DNA from: Zarea fungicola
Lineage: Eukaryota; Ascomycota; Sordariomycetes; Hypocreales; Cordycipitaceae
Length of the DNA: 64,000 nt
Assembly: GCA_900169235.1 (NCBI GenBank)
Contig: FWCC01000328.1
Span: 310,001 to 374,000, forward strand
Direction of reading: 5' to 3'
The notes under the pieces are model-generated. The model saw nothing but the letters and a program-made list of their open reading frames with translations, ran no database searches and had not been told where the DNA came from. Below, in pieces: positions 27,578 to 40,110 of this stretch. Within the stretch, counting starts at the first letter, position 1. The number at the start of each line of letters is the position of its first letter. The translations under genes and the position numbers were made by a program.

Positions 27578-30500
27578 GTTGACGGTTTGTTAAGGCGAGT
27601 TCTTGAAAAGATTAATTGCAAGTAAACGAGTGTTGTTTAGACTCAAAGCGAAGGTGAGTGAATGGGGATGGGGAGAAAGGAAAAGAAAAATTTGGGAAGG
27701 GCGAGATAGCTACGATTATATAGGGAAAACAAACACGCCATCGGGCTGAAGAGCCAAGGAGGATGGTGCCAGGCAGGACAGATGGCTGGGAGCACCAGGC
27801 AACCCAGTATCTTTCGGATACTGAGCTGAGCATCATCTCCGTCCACAACCATGTACCTGTACATCACTCAACCAAGGTGCTGCATAGAGTGCACTACACC
27901 CAAATAAAATGGAGGGGAGGCGTGTGGCCTGTGAAAGGGATTATTACCGAGGCAGCCATTCAGTAGGCCAAGGAACCAGCGGGCAGTGGAGAAGGCATTG
28001 CCATGTACGGAGTACATACAGAGAGATTGAGCGACGAAATGGGAGGCCAGGAAGCTGTAGGATGCTTTGGCTGCCTCTATTGGGAGAGGGTGCCGACAGG
28101 GGTGGTTGGCTTTTTGTCAACCTCCAAGTACCTGTACACATGCAGCCAAGTAAGTGAGCCTGCACACCACACCATGCGAAGTCGTAGATCTATTAGTATG
28201 CAGTGCGTGTGGGGACCGCCGGCCGACAATGCTTCACACTTCCGCCTCTGGTGTGGCCGCCGAGCATGGGCTTGACGCCACACCAAGTTCTTTTGCCCAG
28301 GTCGCCAGTCAACAAGCGTTGTCGTGTGGAGGCGTGGGAAAGGGCCATAACAAGGCTCTGCCTTTGCATTGGATCCAATTTAGCCTGTAGAGCGGCCAGT
28401 GGTTTGTGCGTTGGGGTTCCCACGAGTCGCTGATGTAAATTCTGCGAGCTCATTTTAATCATCGTTTATACCTTTCACATGAGGCTAGTCAACCGGGAGT
28501 GTTTGTACTCGCTGATGGATGGTTCCTGGGTTTGTTAAGCTTTTGCTCGGAACTAGGGACCGATTGCCCTCCACTCCGTATTTTCAATGGCAATGATCTA
28601 TGACAATCACCAGAAAACTACGGAGTAGCACCAGGCTATTCTCCGCAAAAGCTGTCGAGATGGCTGGCCCACCTCCACGGTTGCCCTTGCACAAATGCTA
28701 TTGTACCCATTCTCCCCCACACATTTGCTCTTGCTAGCGTAGTTTTGTTTGGAGAGTTTATGTTTGAGCATAGATGATATAATCGTCGACAGACTCTTCG
28801 TTGTGCGGTCGATTCACAGGCCCAGCGCTGCTGGCTGGGCAATGACTGTATCCGTTGCAATAACAACGAAATTAGGTACAACGGTTGCCGCGGCGAATCA
28901 AGGCAACCCAGCCGCCACTACCTGCATCCTTTATGCAGCCACTGGGCGCTTGGTGAACAGGGACCAGAACAGGGTGAGATTGAGCTGAGTTTAGGAGAGC
29001 ACTATCAGAAAAGATGGTGTGAGGCTGGTGGATAAAAAGAGGCGGGGTTCACATTTTGGACTTGTAACCATAACAATGGCCGGCCGGCTGGTTTTCTAAT
29101 ACAGGCTGCAAAGATGGATATCCACCTGCACAAATACGGAGAAGCTCATTTGAGTATGTGTCGTACCTGTCCGTTCTCGTGCCGTTGCCACACCCCGACT
29201 CTACTACATCGAGGCAGAGCTCCGGGAGAGACGGGGCTTCTGGACGTGACAACCAGGGGGTAATGTTAGCTGCGGAAAGGCAGGTGCCCACCGCGGCTGG
29301 CTTTTTGGCGAATGGTGAATGGTGGATGGTGGATGAGAATCCGGGGAGGCCAGGTCATACTTCTTCAACAGCCTATGCTACGCAGAGCACCCTGCAGCGC
29401 TGCTGCAGTGCAAATATTTTGCCAAATTGGTATGCCCTCATAGAGCCGTCAATAAAATAATGGCGCACTCTGGTTGCAGCAAATTTCGAAATCGAAAAGT
29501 GCGGTGCGACGCTGCGCTCCTGTCTATGAAGAATAGCCCTTGGAACTATTGGGTGTATACTCCACGTTATTACCCACCTCGGCCTTGGCAGGTTTCCCAA
29601 TAGCCAAGCTCACAGTCCACTGGCCTGGGTAAGAGATCGAATAAACACATGTCTCTGTTCTGCCCCCCATCCATCCGCTCCGCCGCCAGCACGCAACGGC
29701 CGGAAGATGTGGATGCTGCCGTGGGTTGGCCATTTTGAGCCAGTTTCCACTGAAAATAAGAGCAAGGTGCCTATCGTCTAATGAGCCCACGGGCGGTTCT
29801 AGAGGCATACGTGCTCGTATCCAGCTATTACGCACCATCTAGAGCTCGACAGCGGGTTCTTGTTATTGCTGTGAGCAAGTCTACGTTAGTCGCCTGCAGC
29901 AAAAAGCTCTCAATTACCTCACTCACACCGCGGTCTACACTTTGTTTTAGCTCCAGCCCATATGAGCAATAAAACAGGATCGTCCATGAGCAGGTACTTA
30001 ATTTCCCTGCTTGTCGAGTTGTGAGCAACTCTGACGATGACTGGTAGGTCATCACACAACGGAGCACTTCAGATGCAGCAACATATGGGCCAGTTACAAG
30101 GTCTGCTGGCGAAATGGTTGGTTACCTTTTCACCTGCAGCCCATACGATGTTGCAAAAGTCTCCGCCGGCGTGCGCGAGAAGCACCACATTGATGAGTCC
30201 TCGGCGAATGCCATGGCACCATTGGTGCGCCAGCTGCAGAGCTAACAAAAGAGTGTGTGGGGAGGCGTCCTGCTAATAAGTAACCTAGATTCCATGGCAA
30301 CGCAAAGTCCCTTACTGCGCCCCCTGTTGGTGGTACTGGTAATAGCAAAGTAGATGTACTCGTACAAGTGCAGCCACGGTGGGCGCCTCATGACGAGACT
30401 ATGAGCCTGTTGATGGTTATGAGGACTTGTGTGCCTACTGCCCATACCCCTCGCAAACATAAGGATGCTATTTTTATACACTGGAAACATGTGCGCCTCG

Positions 30501-33500
30501 GTACGGTCGCACATCAGCCACTAGTAGTGATTACCCCGCACAAAGGATCGTGGAAATTGAGGCAATGGGGGTTCTCAAAGAGGAGAGTGAATCGGCAATC
30601 TCTCTGAGATCAATTGACTAGAGAGAGTGTTGCGACAACGAGTTCTCAGCATCATTTGCAAGTCTCTGTATCTCAGGCACAGGCACCGTCCTTTTTGCGT
30701 CACTAACTTGAGTTGGAGAAGGGGGCTGGGATTCTTTCTCGATGCAACCTTCTCTGTGCGTGGCAAACAATAATGCCAACTTTGCATGCATGACCTTCAG
30801 TCCGGAGGCTCGTCTCTTTGGGCTAGTCTCCGCCACAAGCAAGCCACATCCATACAACGCAAAGCTTTTGCTTCACCCGCCCAACACCACATAGCTAGCG
30901 CAGCCAGTCTGTCAGTGGCGTGGAATGGAATGCGAAAACTATATTTACAAGTGACGCATCAAATAGTTGCAACGAAGAAACCAGATGTGGCCTTTCTCGG
31001 TCTTTGAAACCTGGTCTTCTTGACCCTCCGTGTGAGATGCGCCGCTCGGCATGGATTATCTACTCTCATAAGATGCCTTGCACGCCATCCAAGCTACTAA
31101 GTTCCCAGTGGGGAAGAAAATGAGAATACATTGCTGGAGACATCCGCTGTAGTTCCGGGCCAATCAGCCGGCGACACTGACCTTACAGAGCGCTGTTGAA
31201 GCTGTAACGGTCAGTTCTGTGGAGATTAAACCTCCGTTCATGGAGGGTTGCTAATTTTACTTGACCGTGGCGGAACGAACATGCAACTGGGGAGTGTGCC
31301 CCTTGCAGGCCTTGGCAGAGGCATCCTCATTTTGTGTGAGTCCGAAGGCAATCGATTTGTTCCCCTGAGACTTTATTTGTCTGCAATGTGGAAATTGCCT
31401 TCAAGCCATTATTCAATCTGCATGTCGTGTGCCTTGTTCTCTAGGCCCATCCCGGGCCGGTCGGTGCTAACTGACGCCCCTCCCGCGATGAAGATCTTGC
31501 TTTGCGTCTGTGCAAGGCAGACGAACCACATTAGAAGATGAATGCACCACCTGGAATGTCTTGCACAGCCAAGACAGCTTATTGAGCATTGCTTATTTCT
31601 TCGCTCGACTGTACGGTTAAAGGCGAGAGAGAAGAGCATGAGGATGCATTTGGGCCAATGTGCGATCGTGTCGTCTCTATTTCACAGGCCGGCAGGCTAA
31701 CTAACAAAAGGTGATTCAGGCTGATGATCCGGAATCCACCCTAACCACATGGAAAACGGTGAATTGAATAAACAGGCCGTCTTTTCCAGGAGCCTGGCGC
31801 GCTACTTTCCTTTTCGTTGCATGATACTCTGTAGTGTCGTCTTTGTCCTGCCTTTACTAATAATAGACTAATCAATATCGACCAGTCTAATCAACCTACC
31901 GGCAGCTTCAAAGACCAAATGCACATTTTACACTGGATTGGGCAGGAAACCAGCAAGTATACAGATCTTGTACGCTTCACGAGACCCCTGGCAGATGTTC
32001 TTAGGCGCCATTATGCACTTGGGACAGGTTCATCTATGGAGGGAGGCGGCCTGGAACCCATCAAAGATTCAATCCGTTTCCTGCACGCCACTATGACCGA
32101 TCCCCTTCCAGCTCAAGGCACGTACGAGTCACGGTTAGCTTTATCATCTTTTTGCTTTGCCCCGAAATGAAAGATTCAGAATGAATTACAAAAATGCAAG
32201 GCCCGTGACAGTCACGCCACAAACCTGGTTTTTAGCTGCAGCTTGTGCATTTTGGAAACAGGCCCGGATGGGGCCTGTTTCGCTCCATTTAAAGTGCGTG
32301 AGGCTCTCGGCGAATTCACTTTTCGTCTTCGAACACTCCCCCTTAACTGATAATGACAACAAGTAAACCCCCTCCCTGGTCAGTCTAATAAGCTCCTGCA
32401 GGTGAGAACCCATCCGCAACCACTACGGACACAGTTTCCGAAAGCCTTAATCCGCCGGCGGCGTCGTGATGGCGACAGGACAAGCCTAGTTGATATTTTA
32501 CGCAGCAAGGTCGTGCGATGGAGCTTTTAGCCTGATTTACTTTGCTAATTTGGTTCGTACGAACTAACCTTAGCTCAATTTGTTACACATCGTTATGTTT
32601 TGGGCCAGGCCAGACTCTTTCTCGCCAGCCCATCGCATTAAATAGCTGCACCACTAATAACCCGCGCTACTGTAAGCCACCTGCAACGCAATACGAAATG
32701 GCACTCCAACAAAATCCTTCGACACAAGGGGGTTGCTACAAGTTACATTGCTGCAAAAAAAAAAGTTAGTGTGGCACGATTTTTGAAGGATTCGGACTCC
32801 GCACCAACCTCAGCCAGTAGTCCAGGTACAAGCTCTTTCCCTCAGCTGTGGCGCACGGCCAGTGCAGTTGGTCAGTCGGGATCACAGACGAGTGAAGCAT
32901 CCAGACTCCGGCCTAGTATTCCGCCTCCGCGCCGACGTGAAATTACAGTTTTCCATGACAAGCGGGACAGTCGTCAGTAGATTCCGCCTCTTTTGTTCTC
33001 AGCTGATAATCTTTTTCCTTTCCATTCCTAAAAGATTGGGTGTGGCTTCGGTCCATGTGGCCCGAGAGGCTTCGAGGCAAAGGCGCTGCTGGCGTGACAG
33101 AAGAGGAATTATCTACGGACAAAGAGGTGGCAAAGTGGAATTCATGGTCTCCATTTTGTTTGCACCTACGTAATACTCAATCTGGACTTCCAGTGAAAAT
33201 GCTACACTTGTTAGCTGTTGATTCTCGAGTCGATTTTCCTCTTGTTCCGTGGGGGCCAGGAGGGAAGAACCGAATCTCTGAGCTACGAGCAAGTTCTTGA
33301 AGCTTTTTTAATCCTGTTTCGAAATTTAACTGGCTCTGAGACGTGAAAGTGGCAGAGAGACGGCGATCTACGTCCTTGAGACAGTCAATCTGTATTCGTT
33401 GAATCACTGTCCCAAACAAGCAGCATGCTGTACTGGTTATATGACTGAAATCGCTCAAATATATTAGTGTCTACGTTCGCATCATTTCCGTTATTTAATT

Positions 33501-34330
33501 GATCAACGTGCAAGTGGTCTGCATGGCTTCCTTGAAATAGCCAGCCACTTCCACATTGATGATGGTCTGTTGTTATACTTGTCCAAGATATTGAATTTCC
33601 CCCACCAGCCGCCCATATTGCGGGATTGAGTATATACAAATGGCCCTGTCGAATCGGACATCTATAACACGTTAGTTAGCATAAGTCAGTCTTGAGCCTA
33701 AATGAGACTTATCGTACTCCGTACCAATGTAGCAGACGTCACGAGTCCGAGCCGCTATGTCTATAGGGTAGGTAGCACGTCGCGAAATTCGAAATGAGTT
33801 CATTCACCATATAAAAAGAAACTTTACTATCCGCACGATTTACGGTGTACTGGGAAGACTTTTTTTGCTTACGTATTTATTTGAGCTTGATCATATCTAC
33901 CTGAAGCGTATAAGTGCATGCCATGCCTAATCAGGCGGCAGACACTATAGCCTCCTCCACCATGAAGCTGCGGATGAACTCAGGCGAACAAATCAGAGCT
34001 ATAGGCAGCCAAACCTGGGCAAAGTATTTCCTCGGAACAGGATATCAATCTATTTTGGCCATATATCGACTACTACGGATAATGGCCTGTAAGACAGCTG
34101 CCTGTTGCGAACAGGGTAGCTATTCCACGTGATGGCCAATTTGACGTCAGCCCCTCCTCGTCCCGCCAAGCAATGACAACTTACCTTTGGACAAGCTCTC
34201 CGGGGTTGCAAACACACCATCGCCCTCTATAACTTCCGACTATCCTATATCGAGACTTCACGAGGCAAGAACAAATTCGCTACTATAAAGCTTTTTTTTT
34301 AACACAAAAAAAAACCGGACAAGCGGCGCC
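27578..34330. other. Gene-poor stretch, about 6.75 kb
   Basis: Begins with the HsbA promoter and ends with the VTA1 promoter. I read all frames and found only short open frames with no domain, splice or start support. TACGGAGTA/TACTCCGTA copies lie at 28006-28014, 28619-28627 and 33715-33723. Similar short GTACCTGTACA words occur near 27853 and 28127. It may be decayed repeat or regulatory DNA; I cannot identify an element. Confidence 0.55.
27715..27722 (-). promoter_or_regulatory. Candidate TATA box of the HsbA-like gene
   Basis: Read on the minus strand the sequence is TATATAAT, 138 bp upstream of the start codon. Pyrimidine-rich sequence on the coding strand lies between it and the ATG, as in many highly expressed fungal genes. 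Confidence 0.45.
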
Positions 34331-35551
34331 ATGGCTGAGCCTCTCCCCACTGCGCTCAAGATCCCCGAGATCAGCCGCTTTGTGAACCGTGCCAACCAGC
34401 TCCGCGCCGTTAAGCCCGCCGTCGCCTACTGGTGCGAGTACCATGCCGTGAACCAGATTGTTGGCAAAGCCCTGCACACGACCGACGACGAGTGCTTCAA
34501 CTATACACGCACGCTGCTCGAGCGCCTCGAGGCGACCAAGACGGAGAGGGCAGACGACGATGCCATCACGGACAACGCGGCCGGCCAGGCGTACGTTGAG
34601 ATGTTTGCGCAAGAGACATTTGATCGCGCGGAGCGTACCATGCGCGCCAATAAAGTGACAAGGTAAGAAAGGAGGAAAACAGCTTGTTTGGTCACCTGTA
34701 AAGGACAAACGATGTCGGGGGAAAGTAGGCTAATTCCAGAGCCAAAACTCGGCAGACAAACGGCAGATACGTTTGACGCGGCGGCCACCTTTTTCGATCT
34801 CACCCGCGAATGGGGCACCCCCGAGCCAGATATTCTGCAAAAGATTAAGTTCGCCAAGTGGAACGCCGCGCGCATCCTCAAGGCCATCCGCCAGGGCGAG
34901 GACCCCAACGAGACCAACCCCAAGGCACCAGAGCCCGAACCCGAGGCCCTCCTCCCTGTAGATCCAACCGAGCTCGAGCTCGAGCTCGACCCCGCGACGC
35001 AAGAACCCCCCAGTAATTTATCTCCGCCACCCCGTCACGTCTCAGTGGAAGAGGTCCCCGACGCAGGCGAGCCTTTCCCGTCGGTACCAAACGATTCCGC
35101 GACGGCGACGGACGGCGCTGGCTTCCCGCCGCCACCGCCAGGTCCGGCAGTGACAACACCGCCATTCGTTCCTTCTCCCATCAGCACGCCGCCGCCGCCA
35201 CCTGCCGCGAATCTGCAGCCAACACCACCGAGCGCGCCGTGGCCACCACAGGTATTACCTCCTCAGCCGTCGCCTCAGATACCAACAAAGATCATACCTG
35301 ACTTTATCCCTCCCCCCGAGCCTCTCCCCATTCCATCCAACACGCCGCCTGCACCGGTTGCGCCTGCGCCGAGGGCAGCTCCGGTGCCGGTTCCGACCCC
35401 GGTACCAGCGCCAACCGCGAGTATATCGCACAAGGACCTCAATCAGGCCCAGAAGCATGCAAAATTTGCCATTTCGGCCTTGAACTTTGAGGATGTTCCT
35501 ACAGCGATTCAAGAGCTGCGAAATGCGCTGGCCATGCTGGGGGCTCGGTAG
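34331..35551 (+). CDS. VTA1: VTA1 homologue, ESCRT-III/Vps4 cofactor, 375 aa
   Basis: Exon 1 is 34331-34662 and exon 2 is 34756-35551; intron 34663-34755 is GTAAGA...GGCAG, phase 2, joining ANKVTR to QTADTFDAAATFFDL. The N-terminal domain (residues 1-160) holds two MIT-like helical hairpins: ISRFVNRANQLRAVKPAVAYWCEYHAVNQI and the KFAKWNAARILKAIRQGEDP stretch. A long Pro-rich linker follows. The C-terminal VTA1 dimerisation helix pair (HKDLNQAQKHAKFAISALNF ... AIQELRNALAMLG) ends the protein. VTA1 (LIP5) stimulates the AAA ATPase Vps4 at endosomes to disassemble ESCRT-III during multivesicular body sorting. The layout and length match fungal VTA1. Confidence 0.95.
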
Positions 35552-35870
35552 TTGCAGCTGTGTTGCCGACAGAAACAAACAAATTTTAGGCCGGATGGCT
35601 TGAGGAGATGGCAATGGTAGTGAATAGAAAGGGTTTGTTATTGATAGCCCTTGCCTCCATGTAAATATTTTTTTTATGAAAATGAAGAAAATCCCTAGTT
35701 TCAAAACAATTATACGCCGCAAAGGTCTTGGTGCATTGTTTTGCCCAGGCCTAGTCTTCCTATACTTCGTAAATCGTCCATCATTTGCAAGCCCCAAAAA
35801 GAGGGGGGGAAAACATAAGCCTCGTAGTAATCAATTCCAAGCACCATAAAGGTTCAAGTGGTTAAACAGG
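35552..35870. other. Intergenic between convergent genes, 319 bp
   Basis: Tail-to-tail space between VTA1 and the F-box/2EXR-like gene; AT-rich 3' flanks only. Confidence 0.6.
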
Positions 35871-36821
35871 TTATGCAACAGTAACGACGCTATGTGGTGA
35901 GAATCCTGTAATGGGAATACTATCGAGATATCGGTTGGGAACGCCATTCCTCTTAGGCGGCTCATCATCTTCAGGGGCACCAAACCATCCTCGGTCTGGG
36001 CCCCAGGTTATTGCGCATTCCGAGGTGGTGGCGATACTCATGAGGGAGCGCATCATGGCTCCCTTCTTCTGCACGCTTTCATATGCGTCAAATTCAATAG
36101 TACGAACAGACGGTAGGCCTTTCAGTGTGTTTGCCAAAAGATTGCGGCTGAATTCTTCGTAGAAGCCGTCTGCACGGCGAAAGTTGTTAAAGATATTGTC
36201 GCTCGGGTCCACCTCAACATAGACCCTGAGAGTATGGACATTGCTGCAGTCCTTCAACCCCAGGCCGGCATTGACAACCCATCCAGCAGGTGGTGCGCTC
36301 CAGCCTGGTCCAAGGCGCATCTCAATCTTAGTAAGGCATTGTCTCTGCCTGGCAGAGAGACGCGCCAAAAGAGGCTTCTTGGTTTTGAAGAATCGGCCTG
36401 GTGTGGTGGGGAAGAGTCGGAATATCCGTGTGCTATAGAAGCAGTGTGTCGCCTCGTTGCTAATCAGCCTACATGTTCGCATAAGGGCCAGTTTCTTGTG
36501 GATTCGTTTGTGGTTTTCTCGGTTCAGGTCCAAGACCTCAGTAATTTCGGCAAAGAAAAATTCGTATATCTTGATGCGGAGTTCGGATGGCAGGGAAAGG
36601 AGCGGAAAAGGGTTTTCGGGAACTCGCGGCTTTCGCTTCTCGAATGGGTGGAGAGGTATATCAAGAGTCAAGGAAGCAATCGATGCCGCAATTTCTTCTG
36701 TTTCCGTGGCAGGGGCGGACGCAGAAGGCTCTATAGTCTCTAGTTGGGTCGATGCCGGCGTCTGCATTGTCCGGCTGCTCTTTTGCGCGGGAGCAGCGCG
36801 CTTAACTGGTCGTCGAGCCAT
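35871..36821 (-). CDS. F-box/2EXR-like fungal protein of unknown function, 316 aa
   Basis: Single exon; ATG at 36821. A basic, Ala/Ser/Thr-rich N-terminus of about 70 residues precedes FPLLSLPSELRIKIYEFFFA, the 'LPxELRxxIYE' motif of fungal F-box-like/2EXR proteins. It is followed by LALMRTCRLISNEATHCFYS, the usual second half of that fold, and then by a C-terminal region that may be leucine-rich. Proteins of this type are numerous in moulds. Some may be substrate adaptors of SCF ubiquitin ligases, but no partner can be inferred here. No lesion seen. Confidence 0.8.
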   Translation of the reverse strand: MARRPVKRAAPAQKSSRTMQTPASTQLETIEPSASAPATETEEIAASIASLTLDIPLHPFEKRKPRVPENPFPLLSLPSELRIKIYEFFFAEITEVLDLNRENHKRIHKKLALMRTCRLISNEATHCFYSTRIFRLFPTTPGRFFKTKKPLLARLSARQRQCLTKIEMRLGPGWSAPPAGWVVNAGLGLKDCSNVHTLRVYVEVDPSDNIFNNFRRADGFYEEFSRNLLANTLKGLPSVRTIEFDAYESVQKKGAMMRSLMSIATTSECAITWGPDRGWFGAPEDDEPPKRNGVPNRYLDSIPITGFSPHSVVTVA

Positions 36822-37864
36822 GTCGCAAAAGACAATTATTTATGCGCTCCGCAAAAGTGTGTCTATTAAAGAGGGAGAGCACGGCGGTGCTGATGTTGTA
36901 GCAGCGTAGCCGGTGGCGAACTTGGAGTGGCAGTGGGTATCCGAGAGAGCAACAAGATGGGCTCGATTTGTAGTCGGTTCGCAATCGTAGGCAATCTGAG
37001 TCTGTCTCTAAATAGGAATTTCAAAGTCCAGACATACAGCAGGAAATATTTCCGGAAATAGTGTGGTGGTTCACAGAGGGTGGTGCCATTGCGATGTCGC
37101 AGACGAAGCTCATCCGGAACCACCCTCTAAAATGCGACGGTGGCCATGGCGCTGGATCAAATGGGTAACTGGAGAGACTGAGAGACGTGCTGAAGGATGC
37201 AACTGCCACGTAATACTAGGATACTATGGCAAGAGATGTAAAGGATATGTCAGCGCCGACCCGGAGAGCATCTCTCGTGTCGTTATTGTGAGGGGAAAGA
37301 AAGGTAAACTGCCCAAGAGTCAGCGGACGACGAACTGGAGATAGAAAGTAAAGTGCCACCAGTGATGACCGTAGTTCTAGTGTAGCGCGTGATGTGCTGT
37401 AGCAGCGCTAAAATACAGGTTGCTACAGGTGAGTGCTCATCCTGTATCGCCCTAAGAATGCGCCACAAGTAGTTCACAGCCAGGCAAGCCGTCTGGCGGG
37501 CGGCAGGATACCTTGGTACTCCGGACGTCGGTGAAACGAAATTTCCGATTCAATCTACCTTGTGCTTGTCAACTTGCCCGCAGCGTTTTTATTAGTGTGC
37601 GCCGCCGCACTAACTAAAACCTCTGGCCAACTTGAAGCTCGTCCCACTGGATGAGGTCAGCTGGGAAATTTTTAGTGGTGCGTGGATAGTCAAGGAGGCA
37701 GAGCCGTTCGACGACAACGCATTTTTGATCCCAACCCAGTCAATACAACTCATCCACGAAAACGACTGTACTTAGGGACAGCTCGTACAGAGGCACAAAA
37801 TTGCATCACGGATTTACCAAATCTCTGCCCTCTGTGCGCTGTGCCGCAATTGATTTGCAAAACC
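36822..37864. other. Divergent promoter region, about 1 kb
   Basis: Lies between the F-box-like gene (minus) and TIM50 (plus). The TIM50 frame is open back to 37682 but has no ATG before 37865. Nothing else was seen. Confidence 0.6.
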
Positions 37865-39570
37865 ATGCTGTCAAGGCTCGTCCTGGCGCCTCGCGTGGGC
37901 ATGGCCAGTTTGGCCAGACACGCTATTGCCGCCCCCAGCTTGCGCAACTGCACCGCACTTGTTGCGCCTACGAATCATCTCTTTACTCGAGCCTATTCCC
38001 AGAAGAACGAAAAGGCCGCTGCCAGTGATTCCAAAGCCAAGGATTCTGCTGCCGCCGGAACGAAAACAGACGCTGCGCCAGCTGCCTCCAGCCAGGAGGC
38101 TCCTGCATCGTCGATGCCGGCCGAGCCCGAACCCAAGGAGCCTGAGCACGAGCAAATACCGTTCCACAAGCTGCCCGATCTGACACAGGGCATCCCCTCG
38201 ACCTTTGCGCAAGAAATGGCCGAGAAGAGAAGCGGCCAGAAGCCATCCTCGTATCTACAGACCATCGAGCAGGACGAGTCCTCCGCCTCACGCCAGAGGC
38301 GCGACCCATACGACTCGTACGAGTCAACGCACCAGCTCAACCGCCGAAAGTATACACGGATGGCCATGATGCTCGCCGCCGCCGGTGGTGCCGCGACCTT
38401 GGTCTACCTGGGTCGCAACTGGGAGGACGAGATTGAGGAGCAACGCCATCCCGACGTGCCCAACGGCTGGGGCATAGGCCTCTGGTGGGCCAGGGTCAAG
38501 GCCCGCGCGACCGAGTCTGTCACATACTACCAGGAGCCCGCCTTTGACAAGTTGCTTCCGGACCCCCAGCCCGTCTTCTCCCGACCGTATACCCTGTGCC
38601 TGAGCTTTGAAGATCTCCTCGTCCACAGCGAGTGGTCGCGCGAGCACGGCTGGCGCGTTGCCAAGCGGCCGGGTCTCGACTACTTCCTCCTGTACCTCTC
38701 GCAATACTATGAGTTGGTCCTCTTCAGCTCCACTTCCATTGCTATGGCCGAGAATGTTGCCCAGAAACTAGACCCTCACCACATTATCATATGGAAACTC
38801 TTCCGCGAGGCTACCAAGTTTGAGGATGGAGAAATCGTCAAGGTATGCATTCTACAACAATCCTTTTCTTCAAGCAAGGCAAAGTTTGGCTAAATATGAA
38901 ATAAATCTAGGATCTCTCATACCTAAACCGCGACTTGTCCAAGGTCATCATCATCGACACCGACCCCAAAATGGTCCGCAAGCAGCCTGAAAACGCCATT
39001 GTCCTTCCCCCCTTCAAGGGCGACCCCAACGACCGCGGCCTCATCAACATGATTCCTTTCCTCGAGTACATCTACACCATGGAGTACGACGACGTCCGCC
39101 GCGTCCTCAAGTCCTTTGAGGGAAAGGATATTCCCGAGGAGTTTGCCCGCCGCGAGGCCATCATGCGCCGCGAGTTCGAGAAGCGCAACATGTCGGAGCG
39201 CAAACCGAAGGTGTCTGGCATGGGTATGCTCAGCAACGCCCTCGGTCTCAAGTCGAGCAACATGAGCATGACCCAGGCTGAGGGCGAGCAGAGCGCCAGC
39301 GAGGCCTTTGCCCAGGGCAAGATGCTGCAAGACATTGCCCGCGAGCGCGGCCAGCGCAACTACGAGGCAATGGCCAAGAACATCAGCGAGAATGGCGAGC
39401 AGTGGCTCCGCGAGGAGAAGGAGTACGTCGAGAAAATGCAGCAAGAGGCCATGACCAATGCTCTCGGCTCCTTTGGCGGCTGGTTCGGGGTCGGCAAACA
39501 GCCCACCGCTGCCGGCGCTGAGGGCTCCGCGGCAGACGCAACCACCGCCCCGGAGGATGCCAAGAAATAA
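37865..39570 (+). CDS. TIM50: TIM50, mitochondrial inner membrane translocase subunit, 545 aa
   Basis: Exon 1 is 37865-38842 and exon 2 is 38911-39570; intron 38843-38910 is GTATGC...TCTAG, phase 0. I start at MLSRLVLAPRVG, a typical basic mitochondrial presequence, because the frame upstream has no ATG. A Lys/Ala/Glu-rich linker is followed by a single membrane span at about residues 165-183 (MAMMLAAAGGAATLVYLG). The intermembrane-space FCP1-like domain starts at YTLCLSFEDLLVHSEWSREHGWRVAKRPG and continues through SQYYELVLFSS, DLSYLNRDLSKVIIIDTDP and QPENAIVLPPFKGD. The acidic phosphatase residues are degenerate, as usual in TIM50. TIM50 receives presequence proteins from TOM and passes them to TIM23. 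Confidence 0.96.
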
Positions 39571-40110
39571 AAAGACGAAAAAAGAAAACCGAACCCCCCT
39601 TCTCCCTTTTCTGAGCGATATGCCGATGGTACCTTATAACCCCTTGGGCTCTTCTCGTTTTTCGTCTCTGCTGGCACGCATGGAATGAGAGAATCAACGC
39701 CGATCACATCGCTCCTTTCGCTACGACTGCGGCTATCAAACCCAACATGGCCGCTCTTTTTGTAATTTTATTAGTACAACACCACACACACCAAATAGAA
39801 AAAAGGGGGGCCGACTATGACGCAACAGTAGTGTCCCAGTATCACGCGAGGGTTGCATGGGCAGGGCAGGATAAGCTCTTGTATAGATTTTGCATATTTT
39901 TTGGTTTCATGTTGGAGATTTAATCTTCTTACAACACAGTGCCAGTCCAGTTGAGTCGGGACAAAAAAGAAACATCACTGCATGATTGCAGTAGGGTTTT
40001 TTATTGTATAGTAAAGGTGTATTAAGAAATGACTCTTCAAGACAGTTATCTAGGATCGCCCAGCTCTGTGAAAAGCACGCCGTCGAGTAGGTTCGACGGA
40101 TAGCCATCTT
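39571..40110. other. Intergenic between convergent genes, 540 bp
   Basis: 3' flanks of TIM50 and of the modular Cys-rich gene; T/A-rich, with no gene seen. Confidence 0.6.

Noticed and set aside
34730..35165. Minus-strand frames opposite the Pro-rich part of VTA1
   Set aside because: Arg/Gly/Leu-rich composition is what the complement of Pro/Glu codons gives; no independent support.
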